A stretch of DNA of 46,313 nucleotides from Scleroderma bovista (GCA_037178675.1 JAYMGJ010000620.1:1-46313); one strand, 5' to 3'. Positions 10,157 through 20,254 are shown, counted from the first letter of the stretch. The notes: generated by a model from the sequence alone, not told the origin. Numbers and translations are program-made.

Positions 10157-10982
10157 AGTCGGAAATGTCTATGACAAATTTAGCAAACTTTTGCTGAATC
10201 GACGATAAAGCGCGAAAGAATTTTCCGGGAAACTGCACACCAAAGTCTACTTCTCCCCTTAACCATGCCTGCTTGAAGCGAGTCTTGTTCTTAGCGACGT
10301 TAAAGCCTAAACTCCGTAGCCATGGGTAACACATGTCCTCCTTGAGGAAAAACATAGAAAAGATATCACCCTGGCCAGTGGGAAACAGGTCGGCGACAAT
10401 AGGACTGAAGCCGAGAATGCAGCCGATGTGGTCTGCATGGAAAGGAGTCGCTTGAACGGAGACTTCTTGTTCAGTACACTGAACAACATAGTCTTCAAGA
10501 TGAATGACAGGATCAGGATATTCCTGCCAGGGAAGAGGCATGAGTCGCTCAACAGGTATGACGATCTGTGAGGGGAAGTTTGGGACCGGATCCCGGACTC
10601 GATGGTAAACCGACCGAAGAATGAAAGCGAGGTAACGAGGATCCAAGAGAGGATTATGCCAATGATCATTGGGATCAAAATCTGGATCAGTGCTAAGGAT
10701 AGAACCTTCTCGTTCGTACTGCTTGGGTACGAAGAGCTCAGGACCGGGGGTAAGGGCCCTGGAGCGAGTGGGCGTATACAGGCCCATACTAGTCGACGGA
10801 TTTCCCCTAGTCGTCGGAATCGAACAGGGGGAAACTGACTGGTGAGTCCGAGCGGGTTCGATGTAAAGGGAACGGAGCCGCTCCTCTCGTTCGACTGAGT
10901 CGCGCACTGGTTCCAAGAGTAGGCGTAGAGCTTCTTCGGTTAAGATGGTGTCGAGACTGGGAACGGGGGTAGACGATGACAT
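9960..10982 (-). CDS. Copia-internal extra ORF B, unknown (340 aa)
   Basis: An open frame of 340 codons from ATG at 10982, overlapping ORF A by 176 nt and ORF C by 197 nt. I recognise no family. The N-terminal ~110 residues are Ser/Thr/Pro-rich. The rest looks globular, with many aromatic residues and motifs such as DPRYLAFILRSVYHRV, PFHADHIGCILGF, MFFLKEDMCYPWLRSLGF and ALGVDDHGDWIFSQDFWQYF. It has no signal peptide or clear membrane segment and no zinc knuckle, protease or polymerase motif. It lies inside a young, otherwise intact retrotransposon on its coding strand, so it is carried with the element. Whether it is a captured host gene, an accessory structural protein or part of a spliced product with ORF C cannot be decided here. 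Confidence 0.6.
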   Translation of the reverse strand: MSSSTPVPSLDTILTEEALRLLLEPVRDSVEREERLRSLYIEPARTHQSVSPCSIPTTRGNPSTSMGLYTPTRSRALTPGPELFVPKQYEREGSILSTDPDFDPNDHWHNPLLDPRYLAFILRSVYHRVRDPVPNFPSQIVIPVERLMPLPWQEYPDPVIHLEDYVVQCTEQEVSVQATPFHADHIGCILGFSPIVADLFPTGQGDIFSMFFLKEDMCYPWLRSLGFNVAKNKTRFKQAWLRGEVDFGVQFPGKFFRALSSIQQKFAKFVIDISDYVINPAAGKIAVCNREALASYLALGVDDHGDWIFSQDFWQYFTDSRGPSVPHASFLSRTLRPRRL

Positions 10983-11703
10983 CTTGCGTTTGATTGGCGG
11001 TAGAGTCGATATAAGTGGGAGGTGGCGTAGAAGGAATTACCTGATATTGAATTGAATAGGACCTGTTAGAATTGTCAGTCAAGCCTATAAACTCGCCTCT
11101 AGTATGACCAGGGGAAGGCAAAGACTGAACAATCTGACTATTAGAAATACCCGATCTCGACGAGAGCTCAAGTCTTTCATATGCAGGAGGATTTCCCCCA
11201 TAGGGGATTCCATCATTATCGAGAACTAAAGTCTCGTTAGCTGCAAGACGAGCGTAATATCTCGGAGTAGGTGAGTATTCCCCATTTCTCGGATGTCTAG
11301 AAAGATACTCATCACGCTGTTCGCGGAGATGTCTTTCAAGAAATTCCGACATTGTTGGAACAACAATGGGTCCTTCAATCCTTCGCCGAGCCTCCGCGGC
11401 TTGACGCTCAATGGCTGATAACTCCTGATTCGAGCGAAGAAACCGCTCTCTCTCAAGGGTTACAGTCCATCGACCCTGCCTATCTCCAGTACTAGCCTGA
11501 ACTATGAACCGACGTCCATCTGGAGTCTGGTTCATCTCAACGACTAGCGTGAAGAAAGCAATCAAAAACGCAGCAAAACAAAGTTCTGCGGTGATAACTG
11601 GATGTGGGTATAGAAAAGACTGTACACCACGTCCGGCAAGAAGAAACTGCATGACACAAAGGAATAATCTCCAAGTGAACCGGTCTTCGGCGTTCCTATC
11701 CAT
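10807..11703 (-). CDS. Copia-internal extra ORF A: two hydrophobic segments, two PPxY motifs
   Basis: 298 codons from the first ATG at 11703 (MDRNAEDRFTW); the frame is open further to a GTG at 11736. Two hydrophobic segments lie at about residues 12-30 (RLFLCVMQFLLAG) and 36-56 (VITAELCFAAFLIAFFTLVV), likely a membrane hairpin. Then follow a charged, possibly helical region (about 85-130) and a Ser/Pro-rich tail with PPAY at 172-175 and PPTY at 228-231. PPxY is the known ligand of WW domains of Nedd4/Rsp5 ubiquitin ligases, and is the late-domain signal that retroviral Gag proteins use for budding. I recognise no family. It is the first ORF after the primer-binding site and would be the first reading frame on the genomic RNA. 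A role in trafficking or vesicle release is inference. Confidence 0.6.
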   Translation of the reverse strand: MDRNAEDRFTWRLFLCVMQFLLAGRGVQSFLYPHPVITAELCFAAFLIAFFTLVVEMNQTPDGRRFIVQASTGDRQGRWTVTLERERFLRSNQELSAIERQAAEARRRIEGPIVVPTMSEFLERHLREQRDEYLSRHPRNGEYSPTPRYYARLAANETLVLDNDGIPYGGNPPAYERLELSSRSGISNSQIVQSLPSPGHTRGEFIGLTDNSNRSYSIQYQVIPSTPPPTYIDSTANQTQDVIVYPRSQSRHHLNRRSSTPTLGTSARLSRTRGAAPFPLHRTRSDSPVSFPLFDSDD

Positions 11704-11752
11704 CTTCTCGTTGGCCGACGAGAATAACGACGTCACAGGAGCTCGCCTAGAC

Positions 11753-11765
11753 GGGGCTCATAACC
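11753..11765 (-). other. Primer-binding site, anticodon arm of initiator tRNA-Met
   Basis: On the minus strand GGTTATGAGCCCC directly follows the 5' LTR. Its complement, GGGGCTCATAACC, matches the anticodon stem-loop of eukaryotic initiator tRNA-Met (CAT anticodon within the loop CTCATAA) rather than a tRNA 3' end. Drosophila copia and yeast Ty5 are known to prime with such a half-tRNA, and this site follows that pattern with no gap to the LTR. Confidence 0.85.
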
Positions 11766-12349
11766 TAACGGGAGGCAATGTCCACAACAGGAGAAAGTGG
11801 ACACTACGCAGCGGGCTCTATACAAATGATATGAAGTCTTTAACTCACTTGGATAGACGGTTCTAATTTGGAGTAATAACCGAAGGTGGTTTGAGAGTTT
11901 GTTGATAACAACAGAGGATAAAACAGGTGGGTAAAATCCTACTGTACTGCTAAAAGCATAAGGGTATTTATACGTCTGAGCTGCGCACAGACCATGTAAA
12001 GTAGAGTGGCCATAAGAGTCCATAAACGGACAGGCAGATAAGTACCTTCCTAACATAGTATCCTGTGGAAACTCGTAGAAACTCGTAGAACTCCACAGTG
12101 AGTCATAGGTAAGATAAAAGATAAGAAACGGTCTAGACATGACCTCATAGGAACGTTCTAGAAGGAACTTTATCTCTTCTTATCTTGATGATGTCATAGA
12201 TAAGAGATATGACTCCGGTTAGTCGGTACTTTGATAACCGGTCATGTGACAGAAGTATCACATGGAAGTTGGCGAGTCCAGACACATCACGTGTCAAGGC
12301 TCTAGGAAAGTCACGTGCTATTGATGACTAAGCACTTACTTTCTCAACA
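11766..12349 (-). repeat. 5' LTR of copia element (584 bp)
   Basis: The promoter-side LTR in the element's sense, same length as the 3' LTR and 99.7% identical (2 differences). It contains two CACGTG palindromes near its outer end (around 12288-12316), several TTATCT/AGATAA words and a TATA box. Transcription toward lower coordinates should start inside it and run through the extra ORFs into Gag-Pol. Confidence 0.95.
11965..11972 (-). promoter_or_regulatory. TATA box in 5' LTR
   Basis: TATAAATA on the minus strand, about 200 bp before the LTR/internal junction, a normal placement for the U3 promoter of a copia element. The same word is at 3602-3609 in the 3' LTR. Confidence 0.65.
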
Positions 12350-12354
12350 GCAAG
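12350..12354. repeat. Target-site duplication GCAAG, right copy
   Basis: The gcaag following the right LTR is identical to the five bases before the left LTR (3398-3402). Confidence 0.93.
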
Positions 12355-13916
12355 AGCACTGTGGCACCAGGCTGTGTACAGGGCAACAGTTCCACGTGAC
12401 CACACCTGACATTGAACTGAACATTTCAGTTTCAGTTTCGTTCCAGGTTTCACCGTCCAGACTGGACCTAATCGGCACGTGCTAAGAAGTATAGTCGTGG
12501 GATACATTGCGGTATTCGTCTCAGTCTTAGCTGGAATTAGAAGTCGCCAGGAGGAGATTTTGGACAGTGAGTTAAGTTAATCGTGTGTGAGGTATGGATT
12601 GAACACTGAGATTCTGTAGTAGGGCCCGTCGCGGGTATCTGTCGTCGACCCATACCAGGCAAGTCATAGAAGTAATATTTCTCATTTTAAATGTTCCTTA
12701 CATGTTGGAGTCCTGCAGATTATGTGGTGAGCTTCTTCGTATCCCGCACAGATATCACTGGGCCGACAGCAGTGCCTAGTGGTTCATTTATTTTGCTAGC
12801 TTGGTCCTTGACACACTGGTGTACTGCATTGCCATGTACAGTCTTCAGGCGTATCGGGGGCCATCCCCAAATAGTTGGCCCCTGTTACTTCGGGTACTCG
12901 TTAGAGATAGTAAGTGCTTGACTTGGATTATTTTTCTCAAACTGAGATGCTTCTATTAGTTTCGGTGTTCTATTTTGTAAGACAGTCGTGTGATGAAGGA
13001 ATGATTTTCTCATAATTCGTAGGTCAGTGTATTTGATGTCATGTACATCGTTACTTGGTAAGTCTATGAGTCCATCTAAGAGAAGTCGTGTTAGTAATCC
13101 TGGTTGTCAGGACTGTGTATCGAGACGTACGTAGCGTATCTAACCAAGACAACCTTCCTTGGTTCAACTTGATTTCTAGAGCCCCAAGGCATTTATATCC
13201 ATAGGGTATGGAATTGTGACGCCTTCAGTCCCTTCAGTTCAATTAACCCAATTTGACAGCATTGCCTTACCAGTCCTTGCAATCTGTGGCCAGAGAGTGG
13301 TGATCGACTTACGTCGCCTGAAGCCAACGGTCTACAGCACAACAGGCGTGAGTGAGGAGGTTGACCGGCAGATGGGCGCCCTCTCTCGCAACATGCAGCA
13401 CGGCACAATGGCAGATAACCAACACTTGTCTGCGATCAGAGCAGGCGACTCCAACTCGGATCAAACACGCATCGGTGGCGGGGGTAATAGGAACGAACCT
13501 TGGTTGATTCTCGTCAGTTGAATGATGTTATGGTAAGTTCTTCTGCGCTGGCATTGCAATGATACTATCTTGACCATCGGGTCTACCATAGTTTCCAAAT
13601 CCTCTAGTCCAGTGTTTCACTTGAGGCCTTCGCTGTTGTCTATGAAACTGTGTTAATGCCCGTGCTCATACCGCATTACCGAAAACCAGCCTCCCCCCAA
13701 CACGCTATACTAAACATACAACGGCACGGAAAGTAGGATATGAACCCCTTTTAGGTATTATTAAACAGTGGTTTCAGACCGTAGAAACACGAAATTAGAA
13801 ACAGAACCACCAACGTATGGCTGTACTTTCTCGGAATGGCATGCCTACTAGTATCATGGATACACAGGGAGGCAAAGCACAAGTGGAACCGATTGAAACA
13901 TGGTACATCTCATTCA
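12355..13916. other. Intergenic region, no supported gene
   Basis: Before the copia insertion the left end of this DNA was the upstream flank of the Myb/SANT-like gene. A plus-strand open frame at 13216-13521 (101 codons, with VVIDLRRLKPTVYSTTGVSE) reads protein-like and could be a stranded exon, but no other exons or family motif were found. Otherwise I see nothing. Confidence 0.4.
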
Positions 13917-14594
13917 TCAGAATAACATGGATTGTTTTCGTCCCTTCTTCGCCTGCCCTTCTGCTGTCTTGGCGTCGGGAGTTGCTTCATGCATGCGTAG
14001 GTGTTGATTAAGGTTGTCGCGCCGACTGAACTCCCGTCCGCAGTCTGGGAATGTACACCGCCATGCTACAAGGAAGAGAAGAACGTAAAACGTTCAGTTC
14101 GAGAGACAATCACCGGACGCAATGGACGTACGTCGGTCATGTGTATGAATGGATCTTACATGTCTCTTCAAATGCTCCCCACGCTTGAACTGACCCCCAC
14201 AATACCCACAGACGTGTCTCCGATCCTTGATGCCTCTTTGTCCATCCAATGACATGCCATTCTGTGATGTGGGTACCTTGCGGCCCCGTGATTTCTTTAT
14301 GAAGAGAGGAGCAGCTCCAGGCGTGTTGGTCATGCTGTGGGTTTGTTCCAATTCGAGTGGGTTCACGAATGGCACAATGACTGAGGTTGGTTCATATGGA
14401 GGTGCGGAAATGGGGTAAGTCAATTCGACATCGATAAGCGAGTTATTGGAGTCTGTAGGGGTGGGTGATACTGATGGAGAGGGGAAGTCCATTGGTTCCA
14501 AAGTGTAGTTGATACCATGGTCCAAATCATCTATCCCGAAGTGACCGGAGTGACCTGCGTATAGAAACAGCCTTGGATTCCAAGGCTCTGTCAT
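13917..14594 (-). CDS. Paired C2H2 zinc-finger transcription factor (203 aa)
   Basis: Two exons: 14594-14132 from ATG at 14594 (MTEPWNPRLF) and 14065-13917, with a 66-bp intron (14131-14066, gtacgt..ttgtag) between the fingers. The exon sum is 612 nt, in frame to TGA. Finger 1 is HVCGYCGGQFKRGEHLKRHV ending RSIHTHDR. The linker and finger 2 continue across the splice as PWRCTFPDCGREFSRRDNLN with a closing H-x3-H (QHLRMH). The pair resembles Msn2/4-type C-terminal finger pairs of fungal stress regulators, which bind short C-rich/AG-rich elements. The N-terminal half is Ser/Pro/Thr-rich and probably disordered; the C-terminal tail is basic (KKGRKQS). It is short for the group, so an unseen 5' exon is possible. 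It is divergent from the Opi1-like gene with 387 bp between the start codons. Confidence 0.82.
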
Positions 14595-14981
14595 CGTTAA
14601 TGCGAATGCAGGTGGGGGAAAAGGAGTTACTCAGCCCTCGCCATCATGGGTCCAGTTTATAAGCGTAGTAAAGTAAGCAAAATTTCGGCAAGCGGGACAC
14701 CACCCAATGCCTAATCCCCCTTCCCCGGGAAACTTGACTCAGTGATCGAAATCACTCGAGGATTTTCAAAGGTCCGAGGATATGGGATGAAATGAGGAGT
14801 CACAACCAGGTCCTTTCTACAAATACCAGATATAGAAATGATTGCATAAGCAATGATAACACTTTGAGTTTACCAAAAAACACGTGAAATGCACCAGCTA
14901 TGAAGCTCTGCACGTGGCCCCGCTGAACCCGTTATCATCCTCGACAGAGGCCACCTTTGCTCGCGAACAGACCCACCAGAC
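14595..14981. promoter_or_regulatory. Divergent promoter region of C2H2 and Opi1-like genes
   Basis: 387 bp between two divergent start codons, so it must hold both 5' flanks. CACGTG words occur at about 14881 and 14910 (cacgtgaaat, cacgtggccc). No clear TATA box is seen for either gene. Confidence 0.5.
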
Positions 14982-17239
14982 ATGCCAGACACTCCTCCCC
15001 CATCGCAGCCCTCTTTGTCAGAGTCATCCCCCAAGATGGACACCCTCGATGATGAAGACGAGAGCGTTCGCATAGCCATACGTGCTCTAGGGGATATGAA
15101 AAAAGGCGCACATACGTCGTCTTTGAGTGAGCCACTCTGTCTTTTCGTTGGAGAAATAGTAGCTACAATTTTACAATACAACAGCGATTAACCACCCCAA
15201 TTCAGCAACCTTGCCACTTACGCAGCAAGACATTGTCTCTCCGGATTTCGTCTCCCGGGTTTCCAGCTTGCCTCTCGTAAACACCGCCCTCCGTGCGTAC
15301 GAACAGGGCAAAGCCAGCTCACGCGTTGTAAAGGTGTGTACGTCTGCGATATTTGCGATCGTCATGTGATAGTAACACAATTGAAATCATAACTATTTCG
15401 TTCGATCACTTTACTGCAGTATGGAGCGGAGATGATGGAGTCCTCGGTGAAGAGCATCTCTCGCCCCGTTATAGAACGACTCCCCGTGGAACAGCTCGAT
15501 GGGTTTGCTTGCCGACAGTTGGACAGGGTGCGTCAGCCAACTAACTCCTATATAATAATTGGCGTTCAATCACCCCAACTTTTGGGGTGTATACATATAG
15601 TTGGAGAGATATCGTCGACCTTCGAGCATCGATTCAGACAGGATGCAGGTCGATGACCAGCCTCGACAACACCACGAGCAGGAGAGCTTCGAGAGAAGCG
15701 AATCACCGCAGACCACCTTGGAAGTTGGGTTGGTCACCAGTAAGTCACATACCTTTACCGGTCTTTATTTCCTAAATAGGAAAGCTCTAGCTCAAGACCC
15801 AGTTTCGCACCCCAACGATTTGCATACCGCCGAAAGTCGCACGCCGACGCCACGATCGCAGACACAGGAGGTGCCTGCAGACCAAAATGGGCAGGCAGTT
15901 GCCCAACGAAGTCGCTGGCAAGCCGTCCTTCTCGAGGCCGGTGGAATCGGTGCAGCTGTCAGCGAAGAAAGCATGCGACGATTGAAATACTGTCTCCAGT
16001 GGCTCCAAGTACGTATCCTCTCGTTCTTGATCCCATGTACTAATAACACGCACTGCTATATAGTATGCAACAGCACACATCGATGGACAGATGGTGATCC
16101 TACGTGACTTTATCGCGTCACTCCAGCCAGATGGAACCACGGGCTCGTCATCGGGCGACTCCTTCGTGTCGCCGACACACATGCGCACTCTCACAGATGT
16201 GAGAAGGAACGTTGTACAGACTGTTCGCCAGGTCGTCGATGTTGTGAGCAAGTACGCAGGCGGAGCACTTCCTGAACCCGCGCGTGCGCGTGTGCGGGGG
16301 TTCATCCTACACCTTCCGCAGCGCTGGGCGAATGCGAACGCCTCTGTTCCCCATGCTCAGGGTATACCAGATGGCGCACCCGGCGCGAGTTCAGCAGCAG
16401 GCGCATCAGCAGGCGGGGCAGTGAGCGCAGCGCGTCGTGGACGGGCAGTTCGGCATTTGAGAGAGCGCAGTGCCGGCGGCCCAGATCGATCTTCGTCAGG
16501 GACGCCTGCATCGAGCCGGGCATCGTCGCCGATTGCGACGCAGCGAGGTGGGGCAATAATGCGCCCCCCTACTGCCAGTACTGTTACGCGTGCTGCGCAG
16601 CATATTTTGACGCTTGCGACGGAGAGTTTGGACATGATGAGGGGTGTGACGGGGGTAGTGAAGGAGTCGCTTGATCGTGCTGATGCGTACGTTTTTTTTC
16701 CTGTTACTTACTTCAGATGTATGTCATTTTAACACAAACTTCGTTCCAGATGGGTGGAAAGACTGCGTATCATCGGCGTACAGCGGCAACAAAATCCTCA
16801 GGATGCTGAAGAGCTGCTGGAATTCCCCTTCCCTGATTTCTCTACTCACACATCCTCGTCTGTATCCACCTCCTCCGCTTCATATTCCTCTTCTCTCACA
16901 GACCACCGATACTCGCTCCCGGGTCTCTCATCGACGCCTTCGACGCCTGCACAGGCGAATACGCCCTTCTCTGTACCGTCTACTCCAGCTGCGTATGCGT
17001 CCCCCGATGGCCTGGGACGGGGGATTCAGTTATTGGAGGGTCCTTCTCTCAGCGATCTCCGCCTGGATGTCGACGACGAGCACAATACCAGTGGACGCGG
17101 GCGAGAAACACCCAGGAGTGGTGTGAGCGTGGTGACAGCCAGCGATCGGAGCAAAGAAAAGGGCGGGGACAGAATCTGGGAGAAGCGCACGAGGCAGAGC
17201 TCTGCGCTGTCCGACGAAAGCCAAGTCATCGAAAGATAA
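14982..17239 (+). CDS. Opi1-family transcriptional regulator (608 aa)
   Basis: Seven exons: 14982-15126, 15230-15333, 15420-15527, 15601-15739, 15791-16008, 16064-16686 and 16750-17239. They sum to 1,827 nt, in frame from ATG to TAA. The product carries the Opi1 signature: ESVRIAIRALGDM near the start, then DFVSRVSSLPLVNTALRAYE, GKASSRVVKYGAEMMESSVK, SISRPVIERLPVEQLD and FACRQLDR. Later come a helical block (LEAGGIGAAVSEESMRRLKY; SLDRADAWVERLR) and a Ser/Thr-rich C terminus. In yeasts Opi1 senses phosphatidic acid at the ER and represses inositol/phospholipid genes; in Yarrowia a relative controls alkane genes. The target pathway here is unknown. The 51-bp intron 15740-15790 keeps frame and has no stop, so retention would add 17 residues. 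Exon 2 assumes the acceptor at 15229. Confidence 0.85.
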
Positions 17240-19269
17240 ACTCGTAAGTGCGACTTTGTCTTGGATAGAGCGGACGGGGATAACGGCGGGTGCCTAGGCA
17301 CTTTCGATCGGTGATCGTGGCAGTGGTTGGCCGTTGGTGCCGTTCACTTGGCGCCGGGTCGGATAAGTCCGGTGAGCAAATTTGTTGAGTCCGCGGAGTC
17401 GGGAAGCCGGAGAGGCTTAGCAAAACGATCCGGGATTGTGGAGGGATAAAAAAAGTCTGCCATTTTTTTTGGATTGGGCTGGGCTACCCTGGACCTCTTG
17501 GGTTCACTTTCACGGTGGTGATTGAATGAGTCGACGTTATCTTGTGGTATCTGATCTGAGTAGCAGTTATATCTGTTCTGGAATGACTACAGCAGCGAGT
17601 ACTGGTCTGGTGCGACTTGATAGTACTCAGTGTTTAGCCTTATGTTTTTGATTTTTTTTAAATAAACTGTGTAATTTATGCAATTGACTGGGCAGCACGT
17701 TTATGTGTAGTTACGTGCATCCTCAGTTTTGGCTCCTTCACCAGCATCTCAGGCAGTGACACTTGAAAGGGTGGAAGGATTCTTAGTCTCCTCATTTGTC
17801 ATACCTTATTTGACCAGAACAAAGCCGTCGACGACGGCAGGCACCTTGTTTACATGCACGCCCATATATCTCTAAAACTGGCGTCCTTGGCACATGCCAA
17901 TCCGAATGACTGTGCTATCCACCTTGCTAATAAAGCGGGTGCGCTTGCGAAGCGATGTCCGAACTACGCCAAATTCCATAGCGGAGCTTTGTTGCGGGCA
18001 ATTGCGCAGGCAGTGACCTTGTAAACAAGGTGATGTGACCGACTGAAGATGTATGATATCATGCTGCACTTAGTACCATCAGTGGAAATTCACATCAAAC
18101 AACGAAGATACGTTCACTTTGTCTTTGACTAAACCCTCATAGAACTGCTCAACTGGACTGTTGTTCTGCAGTAATTTCCAGCTGGATCTTTCTCGAGGAC
18201 GATCACAAGGCAAAGTGTAAAGACGGTCACCTGCCAGAGGTGCGGAAACCGTCTTGCCATCTTCTAGAGTAAATAGTTTCACCGCCTTGTAGGACGCGTG
18301 GTTTCTTGATGTTGTAAGGCAATTATATCAGCTCTAGCGAAGATAGAAGACGTTACGAACTGGTACACCACTGCTCAGCAAGCCTTCCACTGAGACCATC
18401 GCCACCGGATCGTGTTGGGTCAAGAGACTGATTTCAGACGTTAAGTTGTCCTTGTCCATTTCTCCTACTTGTTCCACGTCGTGCTGTTGGAGTCGGGTCA
18501 GAAACGAAACAAGACCTACCACTAGCTCAGGTGATAAGCGGTTTGATGTCACCCCCTAGTATCGGATGTGCCGATAAACGGGCCGCCATATACGAGATCC
18601 TGCGGTATCAATCAAAGACAGTCAAGCTTATTAGCCATGATGAGCAGGCAGCGAAGGCTGGGAGACTACGAATGTCATTTCAACTGCTCTTTTTCTATGG
18701 CATGTAAATGGGGCTTACACTGATACCCGTTATACTATAGCGGGATGCCAACTCGCTTCTGCAGTTAGGTTGATCACTTGCCAAACGATGGATGGACTAA
18801 GTCAGCATTCGTTTCATGCGTAGCGAGACCAAGCTCTCAACAGCAGCCTGACCACCATTTCATGCACCAAATCGGGCAGAATAAGGACATACATTTGACT
18901 TGTCGGTCAGCATCATCGGATGCGATGTTCGCCTAATGATTTCATGAGTGTGTATGTGGCCCAAAGATACTCACATTGGGTGCAAGACATCCGATGCTAT
19001 GGCATGGACTCAGGAATGAAGCGTTGAGCATCGTAACTTATCATTTCGTGTAAAAAGACTTGGAGCGTAAACTGAGTATAGGACAATTGAGAAGGATGGT
19101 TATCAGCAAGAAGAGGAGAGTGCAGTGCCCTAACCTTTGTAGGTCGACTACTTAGGAATACTCCAGTCTTCCCTTCTTGACTGTCCAAATGCCATACATT
19201 ACCACCTCCCTGTCAAGATCCTGAGCACGTTCCGCTACTATTTCGTTCATTTCTGCAGTGATCCTAACG
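17240..19269. other. Intergenic region with weak coding traces
   Basis: The first ~400 bp are the 3' flank of the Opi1-like gene. Apart from the candidate at 18079-18552 I see no gene. A small protein-like minus frame near 19000-19190 has no motif. Confidence 0.4.
18079..18552 (-). CDS. Possible two-exon uncharacterised gene fragment
   Basis: Two minus-strand frames read like protein and can be joined: an upstream block (LSPELVVGLVSFLTRLQQHD, later DPVAMVSVEGLLSSG, about 18552-18365) and a downstream block (VKLFTLEDGKTVSAPLAGD, later SPVEQFYEGLVKDKVN, about 18285-18079, ending TGA). A weak intron of about 73 bp (gttcgt..tacaag) would keep frame. Neither block starts with ATG, so a further 5' exon would be needed. 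I recognise no family. It may be a remnant rather than a working gene. Confidence 0.25.
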
Positions 19270-20254
19270 ATGAACTCCACTCTCCTGGTCCCGTACCAGA
19301 CGTCCCTACAAACTCCCGCCCCCGTGAATTTTGACCTCGACATCCAAGTTGAAAACATCTCATGGCCCTCTCTCTACGATCCCCTTATTGATTTTTCTGC
19401 ACACCCTGGCGCAGGGCCCGTCCAGCCTGGGGGAAAGTACTTGACGCACGTCAACGGTACGCACATCCGAGATCTGTACTAGTCTATGTCCGGCGTTCGT
19501 TCACACTACAACTCCTGAATAGACGTATTCCGGTTCACGCTGTACTGGACGCTCATCTTCCATGTTCCACTGTATACCCTCGTCGGGATATATGCATTCT
19601 TGAATGTGCTGTTTCCTCCTACCCGGAGGCGGGCTGCATTTTCTGCATTTGATTGGGCAAGGAAGGGCAGGGACGGTGAGGATGGCGGTGGAGGGGCAGG
19701 AGGAGCAGGAGGCGAACATATCCCCTTGAACCCTAGACGGAGTCTACACCGCGACGCTGCACACGACCCACCTGCATTGCCACGCTCGTCCGTATCCTCA
19801 TTGCACCGCAGCGCAAACGCGGACGATGGGCGTAGACAACCCCGTCCAAGGCTAAACGTGCGGCGCACGCGGCTCACGTTTGCCCTTGTCGTCTTCTTTG
19901 CGTTCGTCGTTCTGAGCGTCTTTAGTGCCGTGTCTGGTGCTGCTATTATGGGATTCGTTATTGCAGGCGTGTATAAGGCGGGAGGGTTCTGGGTTTCAAC
20001 GTGCGTGTTTTTTTCTTCATTTCTTTTCACACTTGTATCGTCTTTGCCCATCTTATTCTTTCTTTCCATCTGTCATATTCAACGGAATGGCTGACGAGTG
20101 AGTATAGGTGGGTCCCGTTTATATGGGCAGTGATACATGGGTTAGTAGGGCTACTAGGGTGCGCATCGATCTCCCATACTTTCTGTTGCCTGTACACTAA
20201 CACCGACGTCTTTGTATCCGTAGGACATGGCCCTCTGTGGTTGATATCATATAA
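19270..20254 (+). CDS. TMEM170-like integral membrane protein (248 aa)
   Basis: Four exons: 19270-19456, 19523-20000, 20108-20158 and 20224-20254. They sum to 747 nt, in frame from ATG (MNSTLLVPYQ) to TAA. Introns are 66, 107 and 65 bp. The N terminus is short and soluble (NISWPSLYDPLIDFS). Predicted membrane segments are FTLYWTLIFHVPLYTLVGIY, a second in LTFALVVFFAFVVLSVFSAV running into SGAAIMGFVIAGVYKAGGFW, and a third in WVPFIWAVIHGLVGLLG. The end is TWPSVVDII. The W-P-F-I-W plus YKAGGFW pattern is that of fungal TMEM170-like proteins; animal TMEM170A shapes ER sheets and nuclear envelope. A Gly-rich, charged loop (GEDGGGGAGGAGG) and an Arg-rich stretch lie between segments 1 and 2. The start was moved to the first ATG; the frame is open slightly further upstream. 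Confidence 0.78.

Larger units (their letters stand above)
3403..12349 (-). mobile_element. Complete Ty1/copia LTR retrotransposon with extra 5' ORFs
   Basis: An 8,947-bp element read on the minus strand. Order in its own sense: 5' LTR (12349-11766), primer-binding site (11765-11753), three additional ORFs (11703-9320), Gag-Pol (9318-3973), polypurine tract (3993-3987), 3' LTR (3986-3403). Integrase precedes reverse transcriptase, which defines Ty1/copia (Pseudoviridae order). Every part needed for autonomous transposition is present and unbroken, and the LTRs differ at only 2 of 584 positions, so the insertion is young. Typical copia elements are about 5-6 kb; the surplus is the roughly 2.4-kb block between primer site and gag. 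The element lies just upstream of a Myb/SANT-like gene in the same orientation. Confidence 0.96.

Noticed and set aside
19258..19269. Upstream GTG start for the TMEM170-like gene
   Set aside because: Fungal nuclear genes start at ATG; the first in-frame ATG is at 19270.
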